64,000 bases of DNA from BOG-908 sp964242115 (GTDB taxonomy: Bacteria; Pseudomonadota; Alphaproteobacteria; Acetobacterales; Acetobacteraceae), in contig CAXSZX010000008.1 in assembly GCA_964242115.1 (NCBI GenBank), positions 1 through 64,000 of the forward strand, in the 5' to 3' direction. Shown in pieces: positions 61,523 to 64,000 of this stretch. The number at the start of each line of letters is the position of its first letter. The first letter of the stretch is position 1. Both the position numbers and the translations under genes were made by a program. Under the pieces are notes generated by a model. That model saw only the letters and a list, made by a program, of their open reading frames with translations. It had not been told where the DNA came from and did not search any database.

Positions 61523-62944
61523 TCATTGCGCGAAGTTGGAGGCCGTCGTTTTGTCTGCGACGCTGGGCTTGCCCTCGAAAGCGCCGTGGAACTGCGCCGC
61601 AGGGTGAGACGGCTCGACCATTCCTCCCGGCGTGCCGATCAGCTTCTGACGGAAGGTCCCTGGCTGGTAGGAGGTTTGCGCCCGGCCGCGCTTCTGCAGT
61701 TCCGGAACGATGTAATCTATGAAGTCGGTGGTAGTGCCCGGCGTGACAGCGTAGGCCAGGTTAAACCCGTCTATACCGCCCTCGTCCACCCACCGCTCGA
61801 GCGCGTCGGCCACCTTGGCCGGGCCGCCGACCAGAACCGGACCGAGACCGCCGATGCTACGCTCCTTGATAACGTCGCGCACGGTCCACTTCTTCGCACG
61901 GTCACCGCTCAGCAGTGATTCGAGCGTGGTGCGCAGACTGTCGTTCTCGAGCGCCTGCAGCGGTTGCTCAGGATCGTACTGCGAGAAATCGATGCCGGTC
62001 CAACCGCCGTAGAGGGCAAGCATTCCTTCCGAACTGGAGTAGGAGAGGTACTCCTCGTATTTCCGCTGGGCAGCCTCGTCCGTGGGGCCGGTGATGACGG
62101 TGAGGAGCGTGAAGATTTTGATGGAGTCACGCGACCTGCCCTGCTTCTCCGCCTGATTGCGGATGTCGTCGGTCATTTTGCGGGACTGATCTATGCTCGT
62201 CGTCAATACGAACATGCCCTCCGCGTGCCGGGAGGCGAACTGGCGGCCACGTCCGGACGCACCCGCCTGGAAGATGACCGGCGTGCGCTGCGGCGAAGGC
62301 TCGCAGAGATGAAAGCCGGGCACCTTGAAGTACTTCCCCTCGTGCTGGATCGGATGCACTTTGCTGCCGTCGGTGAAAACGCCGCTTGCCTTGTCCCTGC
62401 GGACCGCTCCGTCCTCCCAAGATCCTTCCCAGAGCTTGTAGACGACGTCCATGTACTCGTCGGCCATGTCGTAGCGCTCGTCGTGCGCCATCTGCCGGTC
62501 CATGCCGATGTTCAACGCTGCGCTGTTCAGGTACGACGACACAACGTTCCACGCGACGCGGCCCTTCGTGAGGTGGTCGAGCGTGGATAGCCTGCGCGCC
62601 AGGATGTAGGGTTGCTCGAACGTCAGCGCGGCCGTGATGCCGAAGCAAACGTTGCTGGTGACCGCGGCCATGGCGGATATCGCGCCGAAAGGATCGTTCA
62701 CCGGCACCTGGTCGGCATCCTTCAACGCCATCTCAGCGGAGCCGCGGTAGACGTCGTAGACGCCGACGACGTCAGCGATGAAAAGGCAGTCGAAGCAGCC
62801 GCGCTCCAGCTCCCTCGCCATGTTGGTCCAGTACTCGATGCTGTTGTAGTTCCAGGCCAGGCTGGACGGATGCCGCCACGTACCGGCCGATTGGTGGCTG
62901 ACGCACGTCATGTCGAAAGCATTGAGAATGATGCGTTTGCTCAC
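61523..62944 (-). CDS. dmoA: DmoA/NtaA-type FMNH2-dependent monooxygenase, copy 2
   Basis: A 473-residue paralogue of the enzyme at 14522: same opening (KRIILNAFDMTCVSHQSAGT), RRLSTLDHLTKGRVAWNVV, HDERYDMADEYMDVVYKLW, PVIFQAGASGRGRQFASRH and the end NFAQ without the copy-1 tail. Differences are spread throughout, so this is an old duplication, not a recent one. GTG 62944 is the start with GGAGAC upstream; the longer frame to 63106 is not supported. No flavin reductase is adjacent; that at 13890 may supply FMNH2. The substrate is inferred as a small organosulfur compound, such as dimethyl sulfide. Confidence 0.87.
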   Translation of the reverse strand: MSKRIILNAFDMTCVSHQSAGTWRHPSSLAWNYNSIEYWTNMARELERGCFDCLFIADVVGVYDVYRGSAEMALKDADQVPVNDPFGAISAMAAVTSNVCFGITAALTFEQPYILARRLSTLDHLTKGRVAWNVVSSYLNSAALNIGMDRQMAHDERYDMADEYMDVVYKLWEGSWEDGAVRRDKASGVFTDGSKVHPIQHEGKYFKVPGFHLCEPSPQRTPVIFQAGASGRGRQFASRHAEGMFVLTTSIDQSRKMTDDIRNQAEKQGRSRDSIKIFTLLTVITGPTDEAAQRKYEEYLSYSSSEGMLALYGGWTGIDFSQYDPEQPLQALENDSLRTTLESLLSGDRAKKWTVRDVIKERSIGGLGPVLVGGPAKVADALERWVDEGGIDGFNLAYAVTPGTTTDFIDYIVPELQKRGRAQTSYQPGTFRQKLIGTPGGMVEPSHPAAQFHGAFEGKPSVADKTTASNFAQ

Positions 62945-63160
62945 TGGCGTCTCCTTGTTGGGCGTTCTACCCGTTCGTTGCCGCGTCGTCATATCTGCGC
63001 GACTTGGTACCGGACCGGCGGCGCTGCACCGCCGTTCGGCATCCAAGACGCTGCAACCTCTGTATCGACCGGTATAATCTCTGCTGACTGTACGCGACAG
63101 AGTCAAGCCGCACGATCACCGGATGGGCCGCGAGGTTCGCGGTGCAGGCGGACCGCTGAC

Positions 63161-63751
63161 TCACGGGTTCGGCTCGGACCCGCGATCGTGGAAACGCCTG
63201 AAACCGTCTCGATTCGGCATCTTGACCTTCGGCAGCGTCTGCATGTTCAGGACGGCGTCTGCGGGAACGATCCCGTCCTGCTCAAGTATGTAGGCGCACA
63301 CGGCGTAGACCTGATCGTTGTCGAGCGAGCCCGGGGCGTTGAACGGCATCGCCCGCTTGACGTAATCGAAAAGAGTGGTGGCATAAGGCCAGTAACTCTC
63401 GACGGTCTTGTTGGGAGGCACCGTCGTCAGCGTCCCCCGGCCGCCTTTGAGCGCGGGCGCACCGAGCAGTTTGATGCCCTGCAGTTTCTGGCCGTGACAG
63501 CCGGCGCATTTGGTCGAGAAGACCGCCTCGCCGGACTTCACGTCGCCGCCGCCCGGCGGCAACCCCCTGCCGTCTGGCTGGATGGCGAAGTATCCCGAAA
63601 AATCGGACGACGTGACGGGCTCGCCGATCTGAGGCGCCCGCTGCCGATCCTGTGCGTGACCGCGCCATCCGAGCACAACCAGGCCGGAGAATGCCAAAGC
63701 GGCAACGGTGGTTCTAGTAAGTTGCAAGCGCAGCCACCTTGCCCTGGCCAT
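63161..63751 (-). CDS. soxD: SoxD-like cytochrome c subunit
   Basis: A 196-residue precursor with a signal peptide or anchor (hydrophobic TVAALAFSGLVVLG near residue 22). The heme site is CAGCH (near residue 82), and the domain has LPPGGGDVKSGEAVFSTK and TVESYWPYATTLFDYVKRAMPFNAPGSLDNDQVYAV (in pieces), typical of SoxD-type cytochromes; the axial Met may be that in RAMPFNAP. It would accept electrons from the molybdenum enzyme encoded upstream. The start ATG 63751 overlaps the soxC-like end by 38 bases; a TTG start downstream is possible. Sulfite oxidation role inferred. Confidence 0.8.
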   Translation of the reverse strand: MARARWLRLQLTRTTVAALAFSGLVVLGWRGHAQDRQRAPQIGEPVTSSDFSGYFAIQPDGRGLPPGGGDVKSGEAVFSTKCAGCHGQKLQGIKLLGAPALKGGRGTLTTVPPNKTVESYWPYATTLFDYVKRAMPFNAPGSLDNDQVYAVCAYILEQDGIVPADAVLNMQTLPKVKMPNRDGFRRFHDRGSEPNP

Positions 63752-64000
63752 CGACCTGCCAGGATTGTATGCCGTTGTAATGATAGACGTAGTTGAAGCC
63801 GTGCATAGCGACCAAGTCGCTATGGGTGGGCTGCACGTAGCCGGTTTCGTCGATGCAGCGGCTCTGTAGTCGCGCCGGTTCGCCGTTCCATATCCAGGGG
63901 AAGCGAAACCGCACCGTGCAGATCGGGTCCGCCGTGGACGTGAGTTCTGCCGGAGACCAGGAAGCGCCGCCGTCGACTGAGACCTCCACGGATCTGACTC
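63714..64000 (-). CDS. soxC: SoxC-like sulfite dehydrogenase, C-terminal part
   Basis: Enters from the window edge; 95 codons remain. The sequence VEVSVDGGASWSPAEL, TVRFRFPWIWNGEPARLQSRCIDETGYVQPTHSDL (in pieces) and NYVYHYNGIQSWQV matches the dimerisation domain at the end of SoxC-type molybdenum sulfite dehydrogenases. Catalytic domain and molybdenum ligand lie outside the window. It overlaps the SoxD-like gene, so they form a complex. It is expected to oxidise sulfite to sulfate in the periplasm. Confidence 0.75.
   Translation of the reverse strand, partial: VRSVEVSVDGGASWSPAELTSTADPICTVRFRFPWIWNGEPARLQSRCIDETGYVQPTHSDLVAMHGFNYVYHYNGIQSWQVDGQGKVAALATY

Overview
The window is high-GC DNA of a proteobacterium. 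Gene style (Liv-type and Ssu-type ABC operons, TonB receptor, sigma-54 regulation, SoxCD-like sulfite dehydrogenase) and a dispersed family of T-rich palindromic intergenic repeats suggest an alphaproteobacterium, most likely Acetobacteraceae. That placement is an inference; there is no rRNA or tRNA here to confirm it.

Layout. (1) 1-600: an unidentified gene end and an IS630-type transposase remnant. (2) 1.0-16 kb: an organosulfur region. It holds a sigma-54 activator fused to an SsuA-like ligand-binding domain, a divergent SsuD alkanesulfonate monooxygenase with a FAD/NAD(P)-binding protein, and then a nine-gene run of a Liv-type ABC importer, SfnB-like flavoprotein, periplasmic binding protein, outer-membrane porin, flavin reductase and DmoA/NtaA-type monooxygenase. 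(3) 16.8-29.8 kb, mostly minus strand: an ssuBAC-like importer with an amidohydrolase, a YeiH-type putative sulfate/sulfite exporter, and an aldo/keto reductase, SsuD-like monooxygenase, TonB receptor and MFS transporter operon, plus a Gfo/Idh/MocA oxidoreductase. (4) 30-33.3 kb: mobile-element debris (IS630-type transposase pseudogene, truncated primase-like gene, DsbA-family fragment) next to an intact serine recombinase and DUF3489 gene. (5) 33.7-39.3 kb: ordinary chromosomal genes (alpha/beta hydrolase, DUF429, SDR, XRE regulator). (6) 40.0-42.4 kb: an IS21-family element with dead istA and intact istB. (7) 42.4-48.4 kb: a secreted hypothetical protein, a large membrane M48 peptidase, small membrane genes and decayed signalling genes. 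(8) 48.7-57.5 kb: three SDRs, a haloperoxidase-type hydrolase, a GFA protein, a GH15 stump, an MscS channel and a DUF2254 protein. (9) 58.4-64 kb: an MFS transporter, a TetR regulator, a MaoC protein, a second DmoA-like monooxygenase and the end of a soxCD-like pair.

How it fits together. Two good -24/-12 promoters (3180-3195 and 5956-5971) lie in front of ssuD and the Liv-type operon, beside the sigma-54 activator. The simplest reading is a sulfur-limitation regulon. Organosulfur compounds cross the outer membrane by the porin or TonB receptor and the inner membrane by the Liv-type or Ssu-type importers. They are cleaved by FMNH2-dependent monooxygenases fed by the flavin reductase. The sulfite released is assimilated, exported by the YeiH-type protein, or oxidised by the SoxCD-like enzyme. 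Substrates cannot be read from sequence. The use of a branched-chain-amino-acid-type importer for organosulfur, and the activator with a C-terminal solute-binding-protein domain, are the most unusual parts.
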